Below are positions 1-7,213 of a stretch of DNA of 64,000 bases, piece by piece (positions within the stretch are counted from its first letter, which is position 1; the number at the start of each line of letters is the position of its first letter). The translations under genes and the position numbers were made by a program. The notes under the pieces are model-generated. The model was given only the letters and a program-made list of their open reading frames with translations. It did no database searches and was not told the DNA's origin. The DNA is taken from assembly GCF_020329485.1 (NCBI RefSeq), contig NZ_JAGKJI010000007.1, positions 1 to 64,000 on the forward strand, in the 5' to 3' direction. This DNA is from Bradyrhizobium cenepequi. GTDB taxonomy: Bacteria > Pseudomonadota > Alphaproteobacteria > Rhizobiales > Xanthobacteraceae.

Positions 1-239
1 TCGAACAGCCGCTTCCAGATATCCGCCTTCACCCAGTCGCGGAAGCGCGTGAAGACACTGTTCCAGTGGCCGAACGAGGGCGGCAGATCCCGCCAGGGAC
101 TGCCGGTTCGCGCGATCCACAGCACGGCCTCGACAAACCGTCGGTTGTCCTTGCCACTGCGGCCGGGATCGCTTGGCTTGCCAAGACAAAGCGGCTCCAT
201 CTTCGCCCATTGGGCATCAGTCAAAACGAATCGGTCCAT
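1..239 (-). mobile_element. IS5-family transposase, N-terminal part (runs off window)
   Basis: The minus strand encodes a protein starting at an ATG at 239-237 that stays open to the window edge (about 79 codons seen). It begins MDRFVLTDAQWAKMEPL and continues with WIARTGSPWRDLP and GHWNSVFTRFRDW, the N-terminal signature of IS5-family transposases of the IS427/IS1031 kind. The catalytic domain lies outside the window. The element's outer end is probably near 294, where the minus strand reads GGGTCTGTTGGGATTCA beside a TA; the matching end is not visible, so this boundary is inference. Confidence 0.85.
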
Positions 240-339
240 CCATAGCTTGAATCACAACCGAGCCCGGATGAGAATCCTGAATCCCAACAGACCCTAGCGC
301 ATGATGTCACTCGGTTGAATCGGCTTGTCCGCGAGCTCG

Positions 340-480
340 CTTCACCTCTCCCGCCTGCGGGGAGGTCGGTGCGAAGCGCCGGGTGGGGCTCTCTCCCACG
401 GATGGTCCCATCGTGGAAACACCCCCACCCAACCTTCCCCCGCAAGCGCCGCAAGCGGGAGAGGGAGCGCAGCATGCATC
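340..480. repeat. Intergenic REP-like inverted repeat
   Basis: A 'cctctcccgcctgcgggg' arm near 343 faces an 'aagcgggagaggg' arm near 463, with a further 'tggtcccatcgtgg' palindrome between them. This layout is typical of dispersed intergenic repeats in Bradyrhizobium. It lies between the IS end and the helicase 3' end; the short ORFs drawn through it are not credible genes. Confidence 0.6.
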
Positions 481-512
481 CGGGAGGCAACTCGATCTAA
501 TCTCATCAAGCT

Positions 513-2582
513 CTAGCGCCACATCCCTCGCATCTTGGCGCGGATGTCGACCGGTGCCGCACGATCTGCCGGCGCGGCGGCCGACGCGCGAGCGATCGGC
601 CAAGTGGTGCGCTCGAACAGCGGCACCAGCTTTTCCGGGATGAAACGCGTGCGCGAGGCGTACATGTGCCGGTCGCCTTTGGCGCTCTGGCCGTGCACGA
701 AGAAGCGCTGCGGCACCATCAGGTGCAGATCGTCCTTGGCGCGGGTCATGGCGACGTAGAGCAGGCGGCGTTCCTCTTCAAGTTCGGCGCTGGTCCCCGC
801 GCCGAGATCCGACGGCATGCAGCCGTCGACGACGTTGAGCACGAAGACCGACTTCCATTCCTGTCCCTTGGCGGAATGGATCGTCGACAGGATCAGATAA
901 TCCTCGTCAAGCAGGGGCGGTCCGGCCTGATCGCTGGTCGCATCCGGCGGGTCGAGCGTGAGCTCGGTCAGGAAGCGCTCGCGCGACGGATAGCCGCTTG
1001 CGATCTGCTCGAGCTGGATCAAATCCGCGCGACGGACCTCGGCGTCCTCATGGATGCGGTCGAGATGCGGCTCGTACCACAGCCGTGCCCGCTCGATGTC
1101 GACGGGCCATTCGGAATAGCGGAGGTTTTCGACCGCGCGGACAAAGCCCTTCCAGTCCTCGCCGGCGCGCGGCGGCGAGGGCAGGGTGCAGAGTGCGGCA
1201 ATCGGATCGGCAGCCTCGGCCATGCGGTCGAGCACCCGCTGCGCCGAACTCGGCCCAACGCCCGGCAACAGATGCAGGATGCGAAAACCGGCGACGCGGT
1301 CGCGCGGGTTCTCCACGAAGCGCAGCAGCGCCAGCATGTCCTTGACATGGGCGGCATCGAGGAATTTCAGCCCGCCGAACTTCACGAAGGGAATGTTGCG
1401 GCGGGTGAGTTCGATTTCCAGCGGACCGCTGTGCGAGGAGGTGCGAAACAGTACGGCCTGGTGTTTGAGCAGCGCGCCTTCCTCTCGGTTCGCCAGCACC
1501 TGCTCGACGATGTAACGGGCCTGATCGGCCTCGTCGCGGACTGCGACGAGAAATGGCTTGCGCGACGATGTCCGCTCGGTCCAGAGATTCTTGGTGAAGC
1601 GCTCCTTGGCCAGCGCGATCACGCCATTCGCAGCCGACAGGATCGGCTCGGTCGAACGATAGTTGCGATCGAGCGTGATGATCTCCGCCCTCGGCGTAAA
1701 CTGGTCCGGAAAATCCAGGATATTGCGGACCGTAGCGGCGCGGAACGAATAGATCGACTGCGCGTCGTCGCCTACGACCGTAAGGCCGTTTCCTCCAGGT
1801 TTCAGCGCGAGCAGGATCGATGATTGCAGGCGGTTGGTGTCCTGGTATTCGTCGACCATGACATGGTCAAAGCGGCCGCCGATCTCCGCCGCAAGCGCAG
1901 CGTCGGTGACCATCTGCGACCAATAGAGCAGGAGGTCGTCGTAATCGAGCACGTTCTGCTGCTGCTTGGCGTCGACGTAAGCGGCGAACAGGCGCTTCAG
2001 TTCGTTCGCCCAGCCCGAGCACCAGGGATAGAACGCGCCGAGCACGCTCTCGATCGGGGTCTCCGAATTCACGCAGCGGGAATAGATCGCAAGGCACGTG
2101 CCCTTGGTCGGGAAGCGGCTCTCGGTCCTGGAGAAGCCGAGGTCGTGCCTGACAAGGTTGATGAGGTCGGCGGAATCCTCGCGATCATGGATGGTGAAGG
2201 CCGGATCGAGTCCGATCCGCTCGGAATATTCCCGCAATAGCCGCGCGCCGATGCCGTGAAAGGTGCCGGACCAGGTGAGGGCATCGGTCATGACGCAGGC
2301 GTTATCGCCGAGCACGCGGCGAGCGATCCGTTCGACGCGCTTGGTCATTTCCGCCGCCGCGCGCCGCGAGAAGGTCATCAGAAGGATACGGCGTGGGTCG
2401 GCGCCGCTGACGATCAGATGCGCGACGCGGTGGGCCAGCGTGTTGGTCTTGCCCGATCCGGCGCCGGCGATCACCAGAAGCGGCGCACCAACGGTTCCGT
2501 CCGGCCCGACGCCGTGCTCGACGGCACGCCGTTGCGCAGGATTGAGCGCTTCCAGATATGTGTCTTTGCTGTCCGCGAGCAC
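513..2582 (-). CDS. UvrD/PcrA-like ATP-dependent DNA helicase (SF1)
   Basis: A 689-residue superfamily 1A helicase, likely a 3'-5' DNA unwinding enzyme in repair or replication restart. Visible motifs are Walker A GAGSGKT at about residues 40-46, Walker B VDEYQDTNRLQ, motif III GDDAQSIYSFRAA, motif IV DRNYRSTEPIL, motif V STIHSAKGQEWKSVF and motif VI LLYVAMTRAKDDL. The N-terminal Q-motif region (LNPAQRRAVEHG) is intact. It is slightly shorter than classic UvrD, like the second UvrD paralogue common in alphaproteobacteria. It stands alone, with no operon partner visible. Confidence 0.93.
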   Translation of the reverse strand: MLADSKDTYLEALNPAQRRAVEHGVGPDGTVGAPLLVIAGAGSGKTNTLAHRVAHLIVSGADPRRILLMTFSRRAAAEMTKRVERIARRVLGDNACVMTDALTWSGTFHGIGARLLREYSERIGLDPAFTIHDREDSADLINLVRHDLGFSRTESRFPTKGTCLAIYSRCVNSETPIESVLGAFYPWCSGWANELKRLFAAYVDAKQQQNVLDYDDLLLYWSQMVTDAALAAEIGGRFDHVMVDEYQDTNRLQSSILLALKPGGNGLTVVGDDAQSIYSFRAATVRNILDFPDQFTPRAEIITLDRNYRSTEPILSAANGVIALAKERFTKNLWTERTSSRKPFLVAVRDEADQARYIVEQVLANREEGALLKHQAVLFRTSSHSGPLEIELTRRNIPFVKFGGLKFLDAAHVKDMLALLRFVENPRDRVAGFRILHLLPGVGPSSAQRVLDRMAEAADPIAALCTLPSPPRAGEDWKGFVRAVENLRYSEWPVDIERARLWYEPHLDRIHEDAEVRRADLIQLEQIASGYPSRERFLTELTLDPPDATSDQAGPPLLDEDYLILSTIHSAKGQEWKSVFVLNVVDGCMPSDLGAGTSAELEEERRLLYVAMTRAKDDLHLMVPQRFFVHGQSAKGDRHMYASRTRFIPEKLVPLFERTTWPIARASAAAPADRAAPVDIRAKMRGMWR

Positions 2583-2691
2583 GAATCACCCCGGGGAAAA
2601 CTAACAGACATTGCGGCTGTTGGGATGAACCTCCGAGGCGGTAGGCGTAGAATTAGATTGACTTTGGCTGCTTCCGGCGCACAACCGCATC

Positions 2692-2949
2692 ATGGGTGAC
2701 GTATCGAGTTCCGACACACCGCTGAAGGCGACGTTCAAGATCAAATTGAACGGCGAGACGCTGACTATTGCCACCATCGGGCAGGCCTACCGGTTCATCA
2801 CTAATCTGAATTCGGTGGAGTGGATGGAATTCCGTCAGCTGCACGACGAGGCGGTCACCGCGCTGGAGGAAGCCGCCGACAACGCGATGCTGGCCATCCC
2901 CGCGACCAATGCCCTCCGCTCGCTGTTCGTGCGCGCAAAACTGCTCTGA
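2692..2949 (+). CDS. Small DUF982-like protein
   Basis: An 85-residue protein with the pattern F.I.L.G...TIATIGQAYRFI...EW...HDEAVTALEEA, resembling the DUF982 family of small alphaproteobacterial proteins. No function is known. It is divergent from the helicase and is followed by a GGCCGCCC/GGGCGGCC hairpin. Two shorter relatives of the same layout appear in the window (3109-3363 and 36908-37084). Family assignment is by pattern only. Confidence 0.7.
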   Translation: MGDVSSSDTPLKATFKIKLNGETLTIATIGQAYRFITNLNSVEWMEFRQLHDEAVTALEEAADNAMLAIPATNALRSLFVRAKLL

Positions 2950-2957
2950 AAGAAAAC

Positions 2958-2983
2958 GGCCGCCCGGTCCCCCAAGGGCGGCC
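2958..2983 (+). terminator. Hairpin after small DUF982-like gene
   Basis: GGCCGCCC (2958-2965) pairs with GGGCGGCC (2976-2983), 9 bases after the stop at 2949. There is no T-run after the stem, so termination is plausible but not certain. Confidence 0.45.
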
Positions 2984-3108
2984 CCAGATTGCAGCCGTAG
3001 CGAATTCAGCCCGAACCGCCGTGTTGTACCGCCGTTACCTTGTTTGCGGCCATAACAGGCTTTGCTTAGGCAAAATGTTCTGATTCGACCATGCCCGTAC
3101 GAACACGG

Positions 3109-3363
3109 TCACGGCGCGTCCTGAGCCAGCAAGTCGTCATAAGCGAGTGCGGAGCGCAGATTGATAATAGCGATCTTCAGATAGCGCGATTCCCTCATGG
3201 CATTGTTGAGCATCAGGATCGCCGTTCTCCAGTGAACGCGTTCGCGCTGATCCTCGGTGAGCAATGAAAGGAAGTCCGCTACGTCGCTAACGGTCTCGAT
3301 CGTCCGCCCGTCCTTCAACGGAAGCGGGAAAGGAAGCAGCGAATTCCTTTCGAGATCAAGCAA
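3109..3363 (-). CDS. Small conserved protein, DUF982-like layout
   Basis: The conserved-looking part reads PFPLPLKDGRTIETV, then DVADFLSLL and HWRTAILMLNNA, the same layout as the protein at 36908-37084. The frame is open upstream to 3627, but that stretch is arginine-rich and unlike a family member. I prefer a TTG start at 3363 preceded by CGGAG at 6-base spacing, giving 84 residues, the usual size. No function is known. In another frame upstream a 53-codon ORF (stop at 3465) is possible but unsupported. Confidence 0.6.
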   Translation of the reverse strand: MLDLERNSLLPFPLPLKDGRTIETVSDVADFLSLLTEDQRERVHWRTAILMLNNAMRESRYLKIAIINLRSALAYDDLLAQDAP

Positions 3364-3721
3364 GAGGCGCTCCGGGCAACGACTGATTGACCAACCGAAT
3401 TCAGTTACCCCGGCTATATCATTTGTTAAGGGGGTGGCGAGGGCACAAACGAGGGCACTGTCAGTTAATAGAGCTGGCGCGATTTCCGTCTCGAGTGCAG
3501 CGTGCTCGGGTTGGCTTCTTCGAAGCTCAGATCTCGCGGGTATTGCTTGGGCTGGTCGGCCTCCTCCGCAAGATCGTAATGCCTGGCTGGGGCGCGGGTC
3601 ATTTGAGCGCCGGCGCGCCTCATGCACACCGCCATATCGGCACCACCGATGCCCTTCCGGTCTGCCTTACAATCTCAAATCCGTGACTTGACTTTATGTT
3701 CTATTTTTGTTCTAAGAAGAC

Positions 3722-3976
3722 ATGGACAACAGAGTTAACGAAATCCGTCGTAAAATCAGTGCGTTACGGGACGAGATGATTGTCGTCGAGGGCGTGATCC
3801 GCGATCAGATTAATCACGATCACGATTGCACGGAGGCGGCGCGCCGGCTGCTTGCGATGCGTTCGGAGATGACTGTACTGATCGGTCAGTGGAAAGCTGC
3901 CGGCGGCAGCGAACGGCTGCCCGATGTCAGAGAGCACCTGAAACGCCAGCCGGTTGCGCGACCGAAGAAGGACTGA
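3722..3976 (+). CDS. Small coiled-coil-like hypothetical protein
   Basis: An 84-residue hydrophilic protein rich in charged helix formers (MDNRVNEIRRKISALRDEM at the start, VREHLKRQPVARPKKD at the end), predicted largely helical. The start ATG follows 'taagaagac'. No recognised domain. It precedes a run of tiny genes (4117-5424), some of which have stress-type promoters. Function unknown. Confidence 0.7.
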   Translation: MDNRVNEIRRKISALRDEMIVVEGVIRDQINHDHDCTEAARRLLAMRSEMTVLIGQWKAAGGSERLPDVREHLKRQPVARPKKD

Positions 3977-4074
3977 GCGCGACAACCCTCGCCAGCGGAT
4001 CGCGTTTGCGGAATCCCGTGGGCAAGGGTTGCGCGACCGGACCATTGTGCTTCCGTCCGTTTCGAATCTAACCA

Positions 4075-4099
4075 GGAACGGACGGTGTCTCCACGCGTT
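4075..4099 (+). promoter_or_regulatory. EcfG-type general-stress promoter, perfect match
   Basis: GGAAC (4075-4079), a 16-base spacer, and CGTT (4096-4099) match the alphaproteobacterial EcfG/PhyR-regulon consensus GGAAC-N16/17-CGTT exactly. The site sits 18 bases before the ATG at 4117, leaving room for a short leader. It predicts stress induction of 4117-4362 and perhaps of the tiny genes downstream. Confidence 0.75.
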
Positions 4100-4116
4100 T
4101 GCATCGCGAGGAGAAC

Positions 4117-4362
4117 ATGACCGAGTCCTTGCCCATATTGATCGAACATTCGCTGCAGATCGCCTGGGATTTCCTGGAGCGCACCGGCGAACTCGATGAT
4201 GCCGCAGTCGCGAGCCGCTTTCTCGTCGATGATATCGAGTTGATGGTGCAACGGGGAGAGCGGCGGCGCCTTCTGCTGTCGAACAAGGCGATCGACGATT
4301 ACCGGCGCTTCAAGCGCAAGCTCGCGATGCTGGATGCGCGGGAGCTTGAGCCTGCGACGTGA
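4117..4362 (+). CDS. Small hypothetical protein under a stress promoter
   Basis: An 81-residue acidic/basic mixed protein (MTESLPILIEHSLQIAWDFL...). The ATG at 4117 follows 'cgaggagaac', a good ribosome binding site; an in-frame TTG at 4099 would overlap the promoter -10 and is rejected. No known domain. The perfect EcfG promoter directly upstream suggests a role in the general stress response. Confidence 0.8.
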   Translation: MTESLPILIEHSLQIAWDFLERTGELDDAAVASRFLVDDIELMVQRGERRRLLLSNKAIDDYRRFKRKLAMLDARELEPAT

Positions 4363-4386
4363 GTACATGGTTGCGGGGAAGCCAGG

Positions 4387-4557
4387 ATGCTCGAAGAGAA
4401 GCTGAAGGAAGCAATCGTAGGCGAGCTGCAGCGTCAGGCGGATAACAACCCGCAGGCGCTGCACATTGAACGGTCCTCCGATCTCGTCGTCAAAGGCAAG
4501 ATCGACCTCGACGCGCTTGTGATGGTCATCGCAGGTTCGGTGGCAGGAGGTCCGTAG
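4387..4557 (+). CDS. Tiny hypothetical protein (56 aa)
   Basis: ATG at 4387, TAG at 4555-4557. The protein begins MLEEKLKEAIVGELQRQAD and ends ALVMVIAGSVAGGP: an amphipathic helix, then a short hydrophobic tail. It lies 24 bases after the previous stop on the same strand, so it is probably co-transcribed. No recognised family. Confidence 0.65.
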   Translation: MLEEKLKEAIVGELQRQADNNPQALHIERSSDLVVKGKIDLDALVMVIAGSVAGGP

Positions 4558-4635
4558 GGCCAGGCGGGACTGCGACGGAACGTCCGCGCTAGGAACCGAT
4601 CTGGCTCTCGCGCTTGCCTCGTGAGGAGGTGTGGC

Positions 4636-4794
4636 ATGAGCAAGGAAACACCACGCGATGATCCCCGGCAGCAGACCGACTGGGGTTCGCACAAGCAGAC
4701 CGATAAGCCGTGGAAGGGGAATCCGGAAAAGGAGCAGCGATCTGGCGGCCCGAAACCTGACCTGGAAAAGTGGCACGAGAGCAATACCAGTTGA
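4636..4794 (+). CDS. Tiny hydrophilic protein (52 aa)
   Basis: ATG at 4636 after 'gaggaggtgtggc', a strong ribosome binding site; TGA at 4792-4794. The product (MSKETPRDDPRQQTDWGSHK...) is rich in Lys, Gln, Pro, Gly and Trp with almost no hydrophobic core, so it is likely disordered. Function unknown. It is part of the tiny-gene run with 4117 and 4387. Confidence 0.7.
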   Translation: MSKETPRDDPRQQTDWGSHKQTDKPWKGNPEKEQRSGGPKPDLEKWHESNTS

Positions 4795-4814
4795 AGCCGG
4801 TAGCAACCGCGAGC

Positions 4815-5048
4815 ATGCCGATGAGCCACTATCACTTCAGGCTTGTGGATCATGATCGGGCGCTCAGTGTCACCGGGCGACCGGTGGACGACCGCGACCA
4901 GGCGTTCGCGCTCGCCAAGCGACTTGCGATCGATATTGCTGAGAGCAGGCAGGAGTTTCTCGGCAAGGGTTATGCGGTTGCGGTGCTCAATGATGCCGGA
5001 ACCGAAATCCATCGTGAAAGCATCGACAGCGCCGAGAAGAGCGGCTGA
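4815..5048 (+). CDS. DUF6894-like small protein
   Basis: A 77-residue protein from the ATG at 4815 (MPMSHYHFRLVDHD). The layout YHFRLV, an acidic/aliphatic middle (DQAFALAKRLAIDIAE), then YAVAVLNDAGTEIHR matches the DUF6894 family abundant in Bradyrhizobium. The gene at 18850 is a paralogue. An upstream in-frame ATG at 4770 lies inside 4636-4794 and would add an atypical N-terminus, so it is not used. Function unknown. Confidence 0.72.
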   Translation: MPMSHYHFRLVDHDRALSVTGRPVDDRDQAFALAKRLAIDIAESRQEFLGKGYAVAVLNDAGTEIHRESIDSAEKSG

Positions 5049-5058
5049 AGTTTTCCAG

Positions 5059-5083
5059 GCAACCTTCGCCACTTCTATGCGTT
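5059..5083 (+). promoter_or_regulatory. EcfG-like promoter, one mismatch
   Basis: GCAAC (5059-5063), 16 bases, CGTT (5080-5083). The -10 is perfect and the -35 has one mismatch to GGAAC. It lies 62 bases before the tiny membrane gene at 5146. Confidence 0.4.
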
Positions 5084-5145
5084 TGCTGCGAGCGTCAGAC
5101 GATGATCGTCGGCGGGAGACGCCCGCGAAGCCGCAGGAGAGCGCA

Positions 5146-5229
5146 ATGGCGAAGGCAATGCTCACGACGATCAGCATTGGCTTCGCACTCTTGATCGCGC
5201 TCCTTGTCTACGTAGCGTTCACGCTTTGA
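5146..5229 (+). CDS. Tiny single-pass membrane protein (27 aa)
   Basis: ATG at 5146 after 'cgcaggagagcgca'; TGA at 5227-5229. The product is MAKAMLTTISIGFALLI followed by ALLVYVAFTL: essentially one transmembrane helix after a short N-terminal tail. The good ribosome binding site supports translation. Such micro-proteins often partner larger membrane proteins, but no partner is evident here. Confidence 0.7.
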   Translation: MAKAMLTTISIGFALLIALLVYVAFTL

Positions 5230-5274
5230 CTTGAACGCTAACGACTCTGCTTTTGGTGAAATCTGGAGGTTCGC

Positions 5275-5424
5275 ATGGGCCTTGAAATTACTTACGGCAT
5301 CGGGGCGCTGGTTCTTCTCACGGCCCTGATCTATGGCACGCTGCAATATCACTTCCGCAATCGGCAGGCGACGCGCTCCGGCGAGGAGGTCGTGCGGCGG
5401 CGCTACGAGCACAACGAAACATAA
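5275..5424 (+). CDS. Tiny single-pass membrane protein (49 aa)
   Basis: ATG at 5275 after 'tggaggttcgc'; TAA at 5422-5424. It has an N-terminal transmembrane helix (ITYGIGALVLLTALIYG) and a basic cytoplasmic tail (RNRQATRSGEEVVRRRYEH). It is 45 bases downstream of 5146-5229 and probably in the same unit, which ends at the terminator at 5507. Function unknown. Confidence 0.75.
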   Translation: MGLEITYGIGALVLLTALIYGTLQYHFRNRQATRSGEEVVRRRYEHNET

Positions 5425-5506
5425 GCGACCGGCGCCTGCTACACGATGCAACCAGCTCCATGACCAAGGGTATACCAACGCCCCGTGAGGGCTCCTCCCT
5501 AGAACT

Positions 5507-5539
5507 GTCCGGCGGAGCCAGCTTCAGCCGGACTTTTTT
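5507..5539 (+). terminator. Rho-independent terminator
   Basis: GTCCGGC (5507-5513) pairs with GCCGGAC before a run of T. It ends the tiny-gene unit and insulates the hydrolase gene at 5588. Confidence 0.75.
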
Positions 5540-5587
5540 GTCGGTCGCCTGTCTCCCGGCGCCGAGCCGTCGGCGGAGCATTTCGCG

Positions 5588-6178
5588 ATGAGGCCGATCG
5601 AAGGCGCCATCCATCTCTGCGTCGATATGCAGGCGATCTTCGCCAAGGGCGGCATCTGGGAAACGCCGTGGATGGAGCGAGTGCTGCCAACCATCTCCGA
5701 CATCTCGGCACGCTACGCAGCCTGGACGATCTTCACCCGCTTCATCACGCCGAACTCGCCGGAGGAGGCGCGGGGCCAGTGGCGGCCCTATTTCGAGCGC
5801 TGGAAGATCGCGACGCGGCAATCGCTGGGCGGAACGCAGCTAGACGTCGTACCTGAACTCGCGCGCTACGTGCCGCCTGCAATGGTCGTCGACAAATCGA
5901 CCTATTCGGCGTTGTTTCGTTCGCCGCTCGCCAGCCTCCTGCTCGACAAGCAGGTCCATACCGTGATCGTCACGGGAGCCGAGACCGACGTCTGCGTGCT
6001 CTCGACAGTGCTGGATGCTGTTAACCTCGGCTTCCGCGTGATCATTGTCGAGGATGCGCTGTGCAGCTCCTCTGACACCGGTCATGACGCCCTGATGACG
6101 ATGTACCGATTGCGCTTCACCGAGCAGATTGACCTCGTCAAGGCCGAGCAGTTGACCGATCTCTGGCAACCGGGATGA
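5588..6178 (+). CDS. Isochorismatase-like cysteine hydrolase
   Basis: A 196-residue cytoplasmic hydrolase of the isochorismatase/nicotinamidase superfamily. The catalytic triad is visible as Asp13 (CVDMQ), Lys103 (VVDKSTYSALF) and Cys136 (GAETDVCVLST), with the usual cis-peptide region before the cysteine. Length is normal for the family. The substrate cannot be told from sequence: members hydrolyse isochorismate, nicotinamide or N-carbamoyl compounds. It stands alone after a terminator. Confidence 0.9.
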   Translation: MRPIEGAIHLCVDMQAIFAKGGIWETPWMERVLPTISDISARYAAWTIFTRFITPNSPEEARGQWRPYFERWKIATRQSLGGTQLDVVPELARYVPPAMVVDKSTYSALFRSPLASLLLDKQVHTVIVTGAETDVCVLSTVLDAVNLGFRVIIVEDALCSSSDTGHDALMTMYRLRFTEQIDLVKAEQLTDLWQPG

Positions 6179-6229
6179 TACAGCGCGAGATCTTGCGCCA
6201 TGTCGTCCGATAGTTCCGTCGATGGAGCG

Positions 6230-6463
6230 TCAATCGACGATCGTTTCGGAAAGAGGGCGGTTCAGCGCGGAAAACCCTTGGAGGCGACGTTCCAGCAGGG
6301 CGTCCATGCCACGGCGGTGCAACCATAGCAGCCCGACTGCAAGCTGGCGAAGATCGTTGCGGTTTGCGCCGACGGGAAGCCGGCGTGCGCGGCGCAGCGC
6401 ATCAGCCGCCTGTTGCTCCAATCGAGATCGCTCACGCTCCATAGGTCCGGCCCCCGCGGCCAT
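6230..6463 (-). CDS. Small Arg-rich hypothetical protein
   Basis: A 77-residue protein (MAAGAGPMERERSRLEQQAADALRR...) rich in Arg, Leu and Ala, predicted mostly helical. The ATG at 6463 is used rather than the adjacent TTG at 6466. It is divergent from 6563. No recognised domain; resembles small helical proteins frequent in Bradyrhizobium. Confidence 0.65.
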   Translation of the reverse strand: MAAGAGPMERERSRLEQQAADALRRARRLPVGANRNDLRQLAVGLLWLHRRGMDALLERRLQGFSALNRPLSETIVD

Positions 6464-6562
6464 CAATACCTAACGACATGGAATACCGACAACATGGCTC
6501 ATTTCAGCCGCTGCAGCCGTCACATAGGTTAACTTCAGGGAGTTTTGTGTCGGACGGGAACG

Positions 6563-6745
6563 ATGAATGACGATCGCAACCCGCTGCTCACACTGATCTC
6601 CTGCGTTATCTGCAGGAAGACGATGCGGCTCGAGAGGAGCACCCCGGGCGAAGACGGCAAGGACGTCATTCAATACCGCTGCGAGCAATGCGGGCGCATC
6701 GAGCGGGTCCGGCTCGTGCGGGGAAATTGGCCGTCCGCAGACTAG
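6563..6745 (+). CDS. Small zinc-ribbon protein
   Basis: A 60-residue protein from the ATG at 6563. Two knuckles, CVICRK and CEQCGR, about 27 residues apart, form a likely four-cysteine zinc ribbon. An in-frame TTG at 6545 would add six residues. Its stop codon (6743-6745) overlaps that of the convergent CsbD-like gene. Role unknown; such ribbons often bind nucleic acid or protein partners. Confidence 0.78.
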   Translation: MNDDRNPLLTLISCVICRKTMRLERSTPGEDGKDVIQYRCEQCGRIERVRLVRGNWPSAD

Positions 6746-6903
6746 GTCAATTGATTGAGGTCGCCGAGCGGGTTCAGTTCGCTAGGCTTCTCCTTGGCTT
6801 TCTCTTCCTGCGCCTTGCCTTCTTGCTGCAGCTTGCCGTCGCCGATGACCTCCGCCACGACCTGCTTCAGCTTGCCTGCCACTTTGTCTTTGAGCTTGAC
6901 CAT
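6742..6903 (-). CDS. CsbD-like stress protein (53 aa)
   Basis: ATG at 6903 after 'gatcgaggaacgacc'; TAG at 6744-6742. The protein starts MVKLKDKVAGKLKQVVAEV and continues IGDGKLQQEGKAQEEKAKE, the CsbD-family pattern (K.aGk.KQ.vGe..GD..L..EGKaq). CsbD proteins are small, highly charged general-stress proteins of unknown mechanism. Its stop overlaps the convergent zinc-ribbon gene by three bases. Confidence 0.82.
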   Translation of the reverse strand: MVKLKDKVAGKLKQVVAEVIGDGKLQQEGKAQEEKAKEKPSELNPLGDLNQLT

Positions 6904-6950
6904 GGTCGTTCCTCGATCCCTGCAATTCGCAGGAGGTAGGACGATGGCTC

Positions 6951-7133
6951 TTAGGCCGGCAGCGCCAGCTCAGGGGCCGGATAGGCGAACATCCAATCGT
7001 CCAGCAATTCATCGTAGCCGCAATCGTCGAGCACGAGCGGACGACACGGCGTCAGATCCCTCCTATCCGCGAGCTTGCTGCGTTTCGGCGGTCTCCTGCG
7101 GGTCGTCATTGGCCATCGATGCTCCCGCGGCAT
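6951..7133 (-). CDS. Small hypothetical protein
   Basis: A 60-residue ORF with a basic N-terminal half (MTTRRRPPKRSKLADRR) and an acidic C-terminal half (LVLDDCGYDELLDDWMF). Starts at 7133 or 7109 are both possible. It lies just upstream of and in line with the CsbD-like gene. No known family; coding status moderately supported by composition. Confidence 0.5.
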   Translation of the reverse strand: MPREHRWPMTTRRRPPKRSKLADRRDLTPCRPLVLDDCGYDELLDDWMFAYPAPELALPA

Positions 7134-7213
7134 TTCCCGTGGCTGTCACAACAACAGATCCGGCGGCGGCCAGGTTCCTGCGAGCTGGAAGAAATGGCCC
7201 ACCCATGGCGGGA

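Noticed and set aside
4592..4616. GGAAC-N16-CTTG upstream of the gene at 4636
   Set aside because: Two or more mismatches in the -10, so not counted as an EcfG site.
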